Below, in pieces: positions 48,916 to 61,900 of a DNA stretch of 64,000 nucleotides; position 1 is the stretch's first letter; each line of letters starts with the position of its first letter. The notes beneath the pieces were generated by a model that made no database searches, was not told where the DNA came from, and saw nothing but the letters and a program-made list of their open reading frames with translations. The position numbers were made by a program, and so were the translations under genes. The stretch is from Tanytarsus gracilentus. Lineage: Eukaryota > Arthropoda > Insecta > Diptera > Chironomidae. The stretch spans positions 2,638,001 to 2,702,000 of the forward strand of contig JAXRKN010000044.1 in assembly GCA_038502055.1 (NCBI GenBank). Direction: 5' to 3'.

Positions 48916-51900
48916 AAGGGAAGCCAATACTGATCTGTTACAAGTGGGTTACACGGCAATTCCCACGTGTGGGTTTTGAAACATTTTTTCTTCTTCCACT
49001 CTTATTGGAAATCTTAAACGATTTTTTTTCACTCGCTTCTCGAGCTGCTGCTCGCTATCTTATCGTGGTTGAATGCAAACAATTGCAATTTTGTCTCATT
49101 CGCCTTTTTGTCATTCGCTGGTCTCTCGTGTGGCTTATTGTAAATTTGCGAGACTGAGATTTTTTTATTATTAACAGTGACATAACTAACCGACGACACC
49201 ATGCAGAAAAAAATCTTATTTTGTATCGAGAGAGAAAAAAGTTGTTCTAGAAATTGTTTCTCGTTACAGTAATGTACATTTATCTTGACTCTCATTCGAT
49301 CCAGCCACAAAATGCAACATTTTTATAAATCCATTTCGATGCGAAATCGAAAACACAACGAAGGAATAAAAAATTCCCAATATTGTCTTATGGTTGAACT
49401 TTTTTTCGAAGGAACTGAGAGGAATTTTTTAGATTTTTTAAATGTCACAATTTATGCGGATTAAACTTAAATTTGTGTCAGATAAAATTTAACAAAAAAA
49501 AAATTTCCCTCAGTGTCAACATCTTCAGCCAGCATGAACATCGAAAACATTAAAATGTTTATTAAAAATTTGTAGCTTCTGGAAATTATTATTTCATTTG
49601 CATTGTCTGCCCGCAGAGACTGTCGCCTCCGCTTTTTCGCCATGCAACTCCTGCTGCTCTTATTGTACAACCCGAATGACTCTCTCGTTATCGACATTTT
49701 GTGATCGCTCGAGAAAAAAAAAGTTTGCCAATTTAACGAATCATTTTGGAATATTTTATTAGCATAAATATTGTCGGCGAGTTCTTATCGTTCCTCTTCG
49801 ACACGTCGCAGTCGAGTACAATGAATTTTTTGAATCATAATTTTGTCGCATTTTTATAATTGACGAACATAAAAAGGAAAGAGGAATTGACAACAAAATA
49901 GTCATCGATAAATCTCGAATGAGAAGCGAAATGCAGCAAAAAATTCATTGAAATTTTACAGAAGTGAGAAGTTTTATCACCTTCTCTTCGGCGAGAGAAC
50001 AAAAAAATATAATAAATTCTTATGTTTTTCGATATTTTCATTTTCAACAATAAAATAAGCGAAATGGACCTTTTATTTATGAATTTATTCTCGTCTCTTT
50101 CCTTTCTTACACATTTTTTTCAATTCGGAGAATTTTTGGTGTTTGTGAGAAATTTTTTATAGTGACAAAAATTGAAATTTCTGTTTTTAATAATTTCAGT
50201 GGAAGTGGTTGAAAAAATTGTAAATGTTCAGTTCTGTTGTTTGTAAAAAATCTTAAAAATGTAAATACTTTTTCAAAAATCTAATTGAAAATTTAAATTA
50301 AAATCTATTAAAATTTCAAAAAAATAACGACAAAACCTCGTGCACCTGATTCTGGTAATATTTTCAAACCATATCACTAAAATATCATCAAATTTTCACT
50401 CCGCAAAAAAGTGCGAAAGAATAAAAAGGGAGAAAAAACAACTCAACTTATTACGAGTGAAGACAGTTCAACAAATCAAATCAAATGTGAACAAAAGAAA
50501 TAACCAAGAAAAGTGAGATAAGAAAAATCAATAAGAAGCCGCGCAGTGATTTCTTGCTTTCATGTATGATTTTTATCACTAAGTTGTTGAAGTAAAAAAT
50601 ATTTTTTCTATCGAAATATCATCAATGAAACGCTTTTGAGCTAGGATGAAGTGAATTTTATAAATTTTAAGTGTTTCGCCCCTTACGATAGCCAAAAAAT
50701 ATTCAATTTTTTATTCATTTTCACAAAACTTATAAAAACCAACAAAAAATCTCGCGACATAACTCGAAGAGAATCGAATGGAGAAAGAAGAGAAAAATAA
50801 TTTTCGACAATTTTTTTTATATTCTCGATGATGATGAGAAGCGAGTCGAAAACGAACATCTGAGAAAATTTATAAGCCAATTTCAGTTTTGTTTCATTTC
50901 TGATTCTCTCTTCGACTTGAGATGCTATCAGTGAATGATTTATGCAATATGAGAACAAGTGTGTCATTTAAAAAACTCTTCTTTCGATATATTTGAATAA
51001 GTAAAATGTGAAGGCGAAAGAAAAAATTCATAACTTTTTTTTCGCTTATGCTGCAGCCCCTGTAGATTTTCGATTTTTCTTGCTGCATTCAAAGCAAAAG
51101 GACGATAATTAGCGAAAAATATCGATGCACATTTCTGAGAAATCACCGATCCATCGATATTTGCATGGGAAAATATTTTATTATTTTTGGGAATTTTTAA
51201 ATAAATTTAGATTTTTTAATCTCTAACAAATTTAATTTTTATTCAGAAATTAAATTTTTTTCTTTTTAACAAATTTTAATTTTTAATCCGTGAAAGTCTT
51301 TTTGTAAAAATTTCCTTTCATATTTTTTGCATGTAAATTTTCATCCATCTGAAAATTATGTGCGGGATTTACATTTGTTGTCCTTATGCGCAATCTAAAT
51401 TCCCCTACTCATATTTTTAAGAAGAAAATTTTTTTACTCCGAGGCGTTTCTCTCTGAAATATTTTTTGCAAAGTAAGTAAAAAGATTTTTTTAGTGCAGG
51501 AAATGTCATAGTTCGATTTACATCACTGCTTCAAGTTTTTTCTTTTATTTCAGTACGGCAAAGTTTTTCTTTTAAAAGTTTAAGATGAGAAAAATAAATT
51601 AAAATTTAATTTGTAAAAGTGGCTTGCAAACAAGGTATGGAAATTTAATTTGAACAAATTTTAATCTTATTTCAGTTAAATAAAATTTTGGTGATTTAGA
51701 TAAATAATTAAAAGCCGTCAACCAAATCAATTTAGACAAATTGCATTTTACAGGACAAATTATATGAATTATTAATCACAATTGTGCTCACATTGAAATC
51801 CCCACCCGAACTTGTGCTCGTGAATTTTTTACTATTTTTACAAAACTCTGTCACTCTCTCGATATAAAATCGCATGCATCCATAATAAATGATTGTTGTG

Positions 51901-52989
51901 AGCTATTTTAATTTAACACAAAAAATACACGTTCAAAGTTAAGCTGAAATAAAATATAACAAAAATTTTAGGACGCAAAATAAACTAGCAAAAATTTGTT
52001 TCATCCTCACCGCATTTCTGTCTCGATGTTTAAATGAATATTAATGGCAAAAGATTTAGATTTCAATTTTTGATAGAAAAATCGCTCATATGGACTCTGA
52101 TAAAAAAGCATCGAATTTGGGACATTTATTTCACAGCAGCAGTTGATTTAAAAATTTCACTCATGTCACCCTCATCGCCTCATGCTCTCACTTAATGTCA
52201 TAAACATTTTCACATCAACATTAAATTTGATTATTTTTTTTTGCAGCTTTTCGCAATTTTCTTTACGGACTGTCGGCTCCTTCAAATTGGGCAAATAAGA
52301 ATGCCTTTTTTCACTTGCATATAAAATTACTCACTCTCTCTTTCAGCTGTCGACTCATTTTGCTCATGGCTTGCAAAACACACTGCAATTAGTGTAAAAC
52401 GTCGTATCACTCACACTTACTTACTTATGTGTTAATTATTGCCCGAGCACAACACGATAAGCCTGGGAAAAAAGTTTGTTTAAATTTTTATATGAAAAAA
52501 AAATATTAAAATCGCTCCTTAATTAAATGAAGAAAAAAATATTCAAAAATCGAATATCACACAGCGAGAGATTGCTGTAGTCATAAAAGCGACACAGAGA
52601 TGTTCCGAGAACAATTGCGTCCTGCTGCGACGTGCCACTATGAAGCTACCGTATGATGATCTCTCAGCAGCGCGAACGATCATCATCGTGTGTGTGTGTA
52701 CGTTTAAAAAGCTGATCATCGCAATGGGAATTAATGAATGTCATGCTACCACATTTGCGAATTTTTCTGAGATCATAATTAAGATTGACAATCATTAAGT
52801 AATTTGAAATTATGAAGTAATTTCCTCATTTACTAAAAAAGGGGATGAAAAAAATTTAAAATCATAAAAACTGTTAAATTTTAAAATTTAATATCAGAAA
52901 AGAATTAATTTTATTTTTCTTTAGTTTCCACCCCTTACAACCTCACGATTCAATCAAGCTTCATATAGTTTCGCAACTGACAGCAGCCA

Positions 52990-53095
52990 CCATCGATGAT
53001 CAATTACAAGCGAAATCCGCCCAATGTATCGATTACCGTATCGCATCGTCAATTGCCGTGCAATTAATTGCGTACAAAATCGTTAATTGACATAA
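52990..53095. promoter_or_regulatory. candidate enhancer: cluster of homeodomain and ATCGAT sites
   Basis: Within about 100 bp: ATCGAT at 52992 and 53028, TCAATTA at 53000, CAATT at 53050, the palindrome CAATTAATTG at 53061-53070 and TTAATTG at 53083. Such density of TAATT-type sites, in a block richer in CpG than its flanks, is typical of homeodomain-bound enhancers. Confidence 0.4.
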
Positions 53096-56000
53096 TTTGA
53101 TGGATGAAAAAAATATATGATGAAAAATGTCATTCGCTGTTGCGCGGCATTGGATATCGGAAGCAGGGTTAAAGACGCATCAACTAACCTGTTTTACTCA
53201 TTTATGGTCACATTGTTCGTTTCTCCCCTTCACCAGTTCCTTTCGTGTCATGCCACTTAACATTTCTGTTTAACTCATTTCGAATTATGATGATGACACG
53301 TACTTCGACACCCCTAAAAAATGCCTCACATTATATTTTTCTGCGTTAATTAACAGCACTCATATTTCACCTACTCTTTAATATGTTAATAACAATATGG
53401 TGAGTTATAAGCGCACGCGTTGGTGCGGTAAAAAATAACTTTTTTTACGTTTTATGAAAATATTTAATTACTATAATTGGCCTTATGATGATTAAAGGTG
53501 TCGCTAACGACTTAATTAATTTTAATGTGTGTTTATGGAAGCACTTTATGAATATCTTTTTTATTTTTAACACGAATGGTGAGTGGAAGAAATTTGTTCA
53601 AGGTTATTTAATATTTTTGATAAGTTTGATTTTTAAAATAATTTTTTAAAGAAAAAAAGTCCTCAACCTCAATTTTAAGATTATAATTTTATCCCACAAC
53701 GATGATGGATTTATAAGTGAGTATAATGTAAAAATCTCAATAAAATTCAAGGAATAATTTATATAAGCTATCAACATTTATAAAATAATAAAGCGCGAAT
53801 ATAATTAACACGCTAATGCAGGCGAAGTGACTCTGACAGAATTATGAATAATAACGAAATTTATTCGAGGGCTGGTTAATTATTCATCTTTGCAACGCGA
53901 CATTTAATGTTTTATTGAGAGGTGTGAAAAGTATTTTATATCCACCGGATGGCATTTTAGTAAGTAGAGAAAAATGTATTTAATCAAGCCAGCAGCACAC
54001 GCGAAGCAAATTCTTTACAAGCAAGTTTGTAGTTGAGAGAGAAATTTACATAAAAGCTGATTAAAATAAACTTTGCAGCTTATCGCAAATCATTCGATTA
54101 TAAGTGGATTTAAGGAACAACTTTGAGCGAGAGAGCGAAAGATTGAGCTTGATGGCTGATACTGAATGAGAGTTAGTTAAAGCAGTAGTTCGCTTGTAAT
54201 CGCGATTTTTTCTTTCACTGCATAGACATAAAATCTTGTTCTGCATCATGCAACGTGAATGCAAAAAAATATATAAAATGTTAATTACGATGAGTAGATT
54301 CTTTTTTTCAGCCGATGTCATGTAGATGAGTCGAGTGGGATTTGTGTGAGTGGTCGAGGTTAATTTCGTGTGATAAGATTATAATTAAGAAAAAAACTTA
54401 AATAAGGAAGAAAATAATTTAATTAAATTAACAACTCGAGATTTTACAATCCACCAAAAATTTGTTTAATTTACGCAACCACCACCAATCTCTTACTCAT
54501 GTGGGAAACATAAAACTATATTTTATTGCTTATAGCCAGTCGGTAATACACCAACAACTATATTCGCACGAAATAAAAGAAGAAAAATATTTTATGATCT
54601 TGTAATCATTCCGGAATATTTATGCACTGTTTGGTAGTTCATCGACAGTTCATAATATTTTTCCTCACCCCTCGTGCATGTCCCAGTGAATCCATAAAAT
54701 ATTCACATTCGTAATCACGTGGATTGAGCTGGATGAACTTTGAAATTCCCTAGAAGGATATAAATTCATATCTCAATGTATTTGGGCATTGGAATATTCA
54801 TAAATTCGAGTAAAATTATCAAAATGTATGTGATGATAAGATTGGAAAAATTTTTATGGTTATTGAAAACAAAATTTTTCGCATGAGAGAAAATCCGGTC
54901 GAGAGTGAAAGAAAGGATTTTTTATTCCATCAAAATTATTAAAAAGGGTTTTTTGCTGCGCAATGGATTGAAGAAACGAAATAATATATCATGATGTCAT
55001 CCCACGATATTGTAAAATTTCTCTGTATGCTCGCTGCCATATGAATCAAAATAAATATTGATTACTTTATTTATGCCATGTATTTTTTACGTGTGTGTCG
55101 TATTGCTTTCATGTTCCTTTCATTCCGTATGCGATTTTACGATTGACATCCGCGATCATTGTGCTTTATGATCGAACGAAAAAAAAGGAGTAAATAAATG
55201 TAAAATTTTGGAGTGTGAGAAGGTTATTGTGACCTGGAAAAATTTCATCAGTCAACATTTTTATGTGAAACGAGGAATGGAAATTTTTATAAATTTAAAA
55301 AAATTGCTTATGCTCTAAACTGGCTATTTTGTGGGACATTAGGAGTGAGGTGCTAAAGGACCATCTACCATCTCAAACTTTTGCACTTAGGGTACATTGT
55401 TTTGTACGCTCTTCTTATATCAAATCTCATCTGGAACATTCTAACCTTAATTTTTTTGATTGCACAATCACAATCCTTTCACAACCTAATTTTTCACCAC
55501 AAAAAGTCAATTCTTGATAATTTTTTCGCTTAAAACGCTTTTTAAATTTCCAATATTTTAAAATTTGCTTGTGAAGTATAATTTTTTGAAACACATTGGA
55601 AATGAAACTTGTAAATTTGTTGAATTTTTTGATTTAATGAAATTTTATTATTTATTTTTAATTTTTGCAATTCGATCGAGAAAATTTAATGAAATTCCTA
55701 ACCCTTGGAAAATCAAACCACCCATTCTATTTTTTGCTGTCAAATGCAAACAAAGACGAGAAAATTTCACATAAAATTTTCGTCTATAAATCATCAAAAA
55801 TGTTTTTAGAATCTGAAATCTTTTTAATACTCTTTTTTATTCTCTTTTTCCTTCTCCGCTGTTATGTAAATTAAAATTAAATTTATTGATTTCTCTCCAT
55901 TCATAGATGATGATGGTCGGATGAAATGTGTAATAAAATCTAATGAACTGACTAATAAAAAATATTCATTTTGATGGGACATGGAAGACACACGAAGAAT

Positions 56001-57988
56001 GGAGCTTGTGAGATTATCTAATTTTTTAGAAAATAATTCAAAGCTGATTAACGTTTTATCGTGAGGAGATAAAAAAATCGATGAAGTTTGATAATGGAAG
56101 AAAATTTCGAAATTTAACTTTTTTATATATAAAAATTTTTAAAACTTTTCAACTCAGAATTTTTAAAATTCAGTGTCTCCACCTTAAAAATATAACGATA
56201 TCAAACTTTTATTGATATTATTCTGAAACTAAAACAAACAACATTCAATAAATATTTCCGTCTTTACATCTTTCTAGTTTTATCTCCCATAATATAAAAT
56301 ATTATATTCAAGATGAAACCGTGATTTATTGCATTTACATAAAATTATCGATTTTTCGAGCGATTTTACAACGTCTGGAGCTATTAAATTAATTACAAAC
56401 TTTAATATTCATTTTATTTCACTCCCTCGCCCTCAGAACTCAAAATGTGCCGCAATAAAAACGGGAGAAAAGAATTGAAATAGGAAATTGCTGATGATGG
56501 AAGGGAAAATAAAGTTATTAAGAGTCGATTTTAAAATTGACTTCCTTTCTCAATTGTTCGCTAACCCTTTTAAATGGTTCGAGTTTGAATTGAAATAATT
56601 ACTCGGAAAAATCAGACAGAATCGGGAAGGGAATTGATAATTACTTTGTGAACCTTTTGTGAAAAATTTATAAATAGAGAGGAGATTTCTTTTTAGATCT
56701 TGATGAATTAAATTTTTAAAAATTAGTTTTTTCTTCTTTTTATCACCAACCAAAACTTCCACCTCCACTCTTACCTCAAGAGTCTTTTTCTTCATTTTCA
56801 TCATCAGCACATCTCGTTTCGCTCGTTTACGAACAATTTCATTTAATAAAGCGATATATGAACGGCAGAATCATCATCATAAGTAATCAACATCACATCT
56901 CACGAAATGTGAATGTTTCTCCATTTATAACAATTTTATTAAAACATTTTCTACCTCGCGAGCTTCCCTTCTCTCGAGCACACACACACACTCCACTCTC
57001 GCATTTATTTTATTGCTTCGTGCGATTTAAGTTATTTTACATGATTAAATTTTCATTTTCTATATCTTTTGCTCTGCAGTATGCGAGCATGGAGGAAAAT
57101 GAGAAGTTTCTGGTTGTTATTTTTGCTACGTTTATGGCATTACATTTAAACATTATGAGGATTTCATGTGCTCGGAATGAGAATGAATGGAAAAACAATA
57201 AATTTATTAAATTCCATCATTTTGTGAATTTTAAATGAGATCTTGTTAAAAGATGGAGGGATGCGGGTGTAATTTGATTATGCGCTGATGAAAGTGGAAT
57301 TTTTTAACGAATTTATCGTTTTTAAAATGGTTTTTAAGAAAGCTGGAGAATAGTTTATGAACTTTTTATACTTTATACGTAAAAAATTAGTTTATATAAT
57401 TTGCAAATTTAATTATTCAATCTTTAGAATCATTCGACATTTTTAATAAAATTTAACGCTCATTTGAGAATCAATTAAAAACTTCCCTCGAATAATTTAA
57501 CATCTAAACCAATAATAACGAACATCGTGGAGGCAACGAGAGAGGAAAAAATTAATAAAATGAATCAATTATAAATGTCTTCGAGAAGTGAGAGAGAATG
57601 CGACATCAAGAGGATCTCGTTTCCAAAAGTCATAAACTATACTCGAATGAGGCATATTTTAACGTGTGTGTGAAGTTGAATACATGAAATGAGAAAATTC
57701 TTATAGCTCTCGAGATCGAATATCAAATGAACATCGCAGCGGTGCGAGAGAGAGAGAGAAGCGAAGGCATCATAAAATATATTATGATGACGATATTCAT
57801 TCAAAATATTTTATTCTCCCTTTATTCATAAAATGTTCAACATGGCAATGATGGAGAATGGACATTTTCGATGAGAACGTCCAAGAGATTCTTTATTGGT
57901 GCGAGTGACTTGTAGCTTTTAAGAGTCACCGACATTGATTTCTATCTTTCCCGAGATATTTTCTCAATTTTTTGTTTTGTGGGAATGA

Positions 57989-57999
57989 AGATTCGAACT
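57989..57999 (-). repeat. degenerate B-box variant, minus strand
   Basis: Reads AGTTCGAATCT on the minus strand; the TTCGAA centre is intact and both outer positions are changed. Confidence 0.35.
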
Positions 58000-58326
58000 C
58001 TAATAATTTTATAAAAGAGAACTTTAATGATGAGCGAAAAGAAGCTACTGAAGGCGATCTCATGGAGCTTTCTGCACTGCGGGACGTTAATGTCTGATGG
58101 GATTTTAATATTTACTCAATATTATGATCGGATTGGAATTAGGATGATTCAGAGGATTTTTTGTGAGAAATTTATGTCGAAAAAAAACAAAAAATAATTT
58201 ACAAAAAAGAAAAAATTCAATTAGGGTGGATGCTTGTTTTTCCTGAGTGCTTATAATTCCTGAGTAAAATTAAATATGTCAATATTTCACGAACAACGCG
58301 TTTTACACCTTGACTTTCTATATAAA

Positions 58327-58383
58327 GTTTGAAGGTATTATCATGCTCTACAATTTTGTAAAAGAGAGCAATGACCTTCAAAC
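58327..58383. other. 57-nt hairpin inside the inverted-repeat element
   Basis: GTTTGAAGGT (58327-58336) pairs perfectly with ACCTTCAAAC (58374-58383); inside, TCATGCTCT pairs with AGAGCAATGA apart from one bulge; loop about 15 nt. Could be a structural feature of the element or a small-RNA precursor; both strands can fold. Confidence 0.5.
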
Positions 58384-58804
58384 CTTCCTTATGCTTGAAA
58401 AGCTCGTATTAATTTCCTCCATATAAAAATCCTCTTCGTTTATCTCATCAATTTTCATCAATTAAATCGCTTGCAATATTTTCGATGATATTTTTTTTGA
58501 ATCATGGAGGTTCATATCAACACATTAAAAACCCATTTTGATTTTTAAATGTGAGATAAGTACTTTTAAAATGTATTTTTAAAAGTGTTTTTAATTCCTG
58601 AGTGAATTTGCTTATAATTCCTGAGTAAATTACACATTAGTAGTCTTTGAATTTTTCGTGAGTAAAAAATTTATTTTACGCGATAAAATCTGTTATGGAC
58701 AAACAAATTAATATGAACCTGCTTGTAACTGTTGCCGCGTGACTGATATGTGGCAGATAAATATTAAAGAACTAAATAAATTCTTCCTCTGGCTTGAAAA
58801 AGCC

Positions 58805-59078
58805 CGGGGAACCACACCAGATAATAATAAAATTTTGAGAGGAACCAATACAGAAAAAAACTAGCATCAAGCGAAAAATAAAATTAGTGAAGGACTAACT
58901 AGGGAGGAAGTGCCATCCGACTCAGGAAGTAACTTCTAGGAGAGAAACCGAGATTCAGTTCCAGTAAAAACTTTCAGCACAGGAACAAATTTTATGTCCA
59001 GGAACTAACTTCCAGTGCTGGAACCAAGATCAAGTATGAGAACTAACACCTAGCACTCAAACCGGCATCTAATGGTTT
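58805..59078 (+). repeat. degenerate AGGAACTAACTTCCAG minisatellite
   Basis: Six to eight imperfect units of about 30-40 bp, e.g. GAGGAACCAATA, AAGGACTAACTAG, CAGGAAGTAACTTC, CAGGAACTAACTTCCAG and GAGAACTAACACC. Lies in the middle of the inverted-repeat element. Confidence 0.6.
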
Positions 59079-59702
59079 ATCAAACATCTAATGAAAATTT
59101 ATTCATCGACTTTTTTAAATAGCCCCTACAAAGTTATATTACCTGCAAAAATATTTCAAAACTAAGGAAAATAAAGGTTTGGAGGATCTTGATTTAGGTA
59201 TGTCATTTAGTTTCATTCTTTTTTGTCAACTGAAGCGATTAAGCTCTGATTTTAAATATTTAAACAGTTAAATTTTTCAAAAAAGTCATGAAATTAGCAT
59301 TAAAAGACGTCAGCGCAAGCACTGCTTGCACTTGTCGGATATTACATCGCTTAAATTATCAATCTGTTTATTTTTGAACACTTCCCTCAAGAAAGTATAA
59401 AGATTGAATAACAAGTTGATTTTATATCAAATTTTTAAAATTTACTCAGGAATTATAAGCATTCACTCAGGAATTATAAGCAAGGTTTTGAGTTAGTTTA
59501 TGAGCATGAAGGACGCGGCTAAAAAATTTAAAGTCAGTCTCAAAATAAAGCTGTGTTTTTTGCGAATCCAACGAGGTATTTATAATGCATGATTAGTAAT
59601 GCCAAGTAAAAGAAATTTCATGTTTTATTATCTCGCGATTCAATTTACTCAGGAATAACAAGCGTCCACCCTAATTATTAAGGAAGTTATTTAGAAATTT
59701 AA

Positions 59703-59713
59703 GGATTTGAACC
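59703..59713 (-). repeat. B-box variant GGTTCAAATCC, minus strand
   Basis: Same variant as at 4929, in reverse; about 30 bp outside the right end of the 58.2-59.7 kb inverted-repeat element. Confidence 0.55.
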
Positions 59714-60687
59714 TAATAATAAAAATTTATTTGCTTTTTATTTTATTTATTTTCAATTTTAAATGAAATTTTTACAATTTAAATTTGGTTAAAAAATATT
59801 TTTTATTTGAGAATTTTATTTTGATCAATAAAAATCTCTTCACCAACAAACTTTTATTAATTACCATCCAAAAATATTCTCACAAAAAAAATTAAAAACC
59901 AGAACACGCTTTTACCATATTTTAATAAATTTATTCCATCTTGACATCGATGATAATTTTTTGTCTTACTAAAAAAAATCTTTAAGAATCAAAGCCGAAA
60001 ATAAAAATATGAAACCTGATAAAAATTTTTATTTTCTTTTTGTAGCTTCTTCATTCTTCGCTCTCGATAGCTCATTAAATTAATAAACAAAAAATCTAAT
60101 TTGAATACTATTTTTTTCTTGAATAATTAATCGTGCAGTCCTGAATATTTAAAGCATCCGCATCGAGAATTTAAGGAGGAATTTTTAAGGATCAACGCGT
60201 AAATTTGATAGAGGATTTTAAGGCATTTCCTTTAATACCAATTCCGAGTCGATGGAGATCAAAGCGCAAAAGAAGGCAACGCCAGTCGAGAGCTCCCGAA
60301 CAAACAAACGGAGACTAATTAAAATTTCTCGATTTAAAATTATGAGAATATATTCATTGGCCGTAAAGCGGTGGTTTTGTGGCTTTCTCAAATGCGAGAA
60401 CATTTTTCCTCCTTTCGATGAGTGCCGACATTAAAAAAAGCCTCACATGTACACACATTAGCTTGGAGGAAGGAAAGGTAACATGAGAGCTATGAGAATT
60501 GATTTCATAACGATGATAAGGCACTTTTATAATGTGAAGATAAATAAATTAACATTTTTCGTTATTTTCTTTTGTTCTTGTCGAGATTACACGATTATGA
60601 GCATGGATGAGATGTTTTGTGAATGAAATTTTTTGATACTTTTGAAAAGAATAAAAATTAATTGTAAAAATAAATAAATTTGTTGAA

Positions 60688-60698
60688 GGTTCGATTCC
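60688..60698 (+). repeat. B-box variant GGTTCGATTCC
   Basis: Still fits the B-box consensus GGTTCGANTCC; followed by TTAAAA. Confidence 0.65.
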
Positions 60699-61885
60699 TT
60701 AAAATCACTAATATACAATAATGACAGATAGTGCACTTTTTTATTTTTGAATTCAAAATTTATAGAAAATTCCACTCAAATGTAAAATGACAAACAAACA
60801 AGCGACAACAATTTAAAAGTATCAAAATGCAATGCGGGAAATTCATCCGACACCAAAATCGTGTAGGAGAATTTCAAAAAATAATAATATTTAAAGCCAG
60901 TCACATCATAAAGCATTTAAGAAAACGAGCGACACCCATCACACACATGTCGACGATGATGGCAGTTTATTAAAAGGTGCGCATACGGTAGATTTAAGTG
61001 GCATCATGTTCCATCTAAATCGCTTGTTGAGAAGTTTTAAAAATAGACAAAAGATTAAACAATATTTTTTTCGAAGTCGGCACTCTGTCTGGAAACGTAT
61101 GAACGTGCGTGCATTCAAATACAAAAAAAATATTTTAGACGTGAGGAAAATTTTCTAATTTTTAATTGAAGTCTCCCCAGCATGTTGAAGTTTATTGTTC
61201 TTATGTAACTTCAAACTATCATTAACACACTCACGCCGACATTTAGTCTAATAATATTTTCTCCAGAAAATTAAAATCTCAACGGGAAAATCGTCATCAC
61301 ATTAAAATGTAATATTTCCTTCCCAAGCCGTTGAGTGTGCCGACACTAAATTAATATTCACTCGCTGCTGCGATGTTTCAATTATCACATGTTTAGTATT
61401 TCATAATAAAATAATCACCCGAAAAAAAGGTTTAAATTTATTTAGGAATTCCTCAATGTGCGGTTCATGCCTAACGTTATTATTTATTTAGAGACGAAAG
61501 TCGACCTCAAAAGTGCTACAAACAAAACCCTCAACTTTCACTTCAAGAATAATATTGAGTTTAATATTTTGACATTGCTGCGAGCGTTTGTGTAGACGAC
61601 GACTACGACCCCATCCAAACTCCCGCTACATATGTCATTTATCATGTGACGAGGAAATCATTTCACTAGAAAAGAAAGGGGTGAAAATATACCGAGGAGA
61701 ATGTTAATAGTTTTCGATGCTCATAAAAATCATTTTTCATAATGGAAAATGTGCGTTATTAAGTTAAATGATGTCTCTATTTATGATCTCAATTTGTCGT
61801 AAAATAATCGCAGTTGAAATTGAAAATTTGATTGAAAATCAAAAACTGAGAAAAAAATTATTTGACAAAATAATTTAAATTAAAA

Positions 61886-61900
61886 GGTTCGAATCCTAAA
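61886..61900 (+). repeat. dispersed B-box/T-arm motif, copy
   Basis: Perfect 15-mer; first perfect copy after the 33-58 kb gap. Confidence 0.8.

Larger units (their letters stand above)
48950..58220. other. non-coding DNA right of the repeat island
   Basis: AT-rich with unique blocks (52560-52700, 52960-53110), TG and GA microsatellites (52688, 57745) and a CA run (about 56983). No gene recognised; perfect B-box motifs are absent here. Confidence 0.45.
58221..59674. mobile_element. 1.45-kb non-autonomous inverted-repeat DNA transposon
   Basis: Left end TTAGGGTGGATGCTTGTTTT and right end (reverse complement) TTAGGGTGGACGCTTGTTAT continue into TCCTGAGT, about 28 bp with few mismatches. AATT(A) on each side could be a target duplication. 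Subterminal CCTGAGT words are direct on the left (58242, 58259, 58597, 58620) and inverted on the right (59444, 59465, 59647), resembling transposase-binding arrays. No coding frame inside. Superfamily not assignable. Confidence 0.8.

Noticed and set aside
48264..48959. Three overlapping minus-strand open frames of 178-231 codons with FHFPFVPFS-type repeats
   Set aside because: They are translations of the purine-rich minisatellites; all three frames are open because the unit lacks stops.
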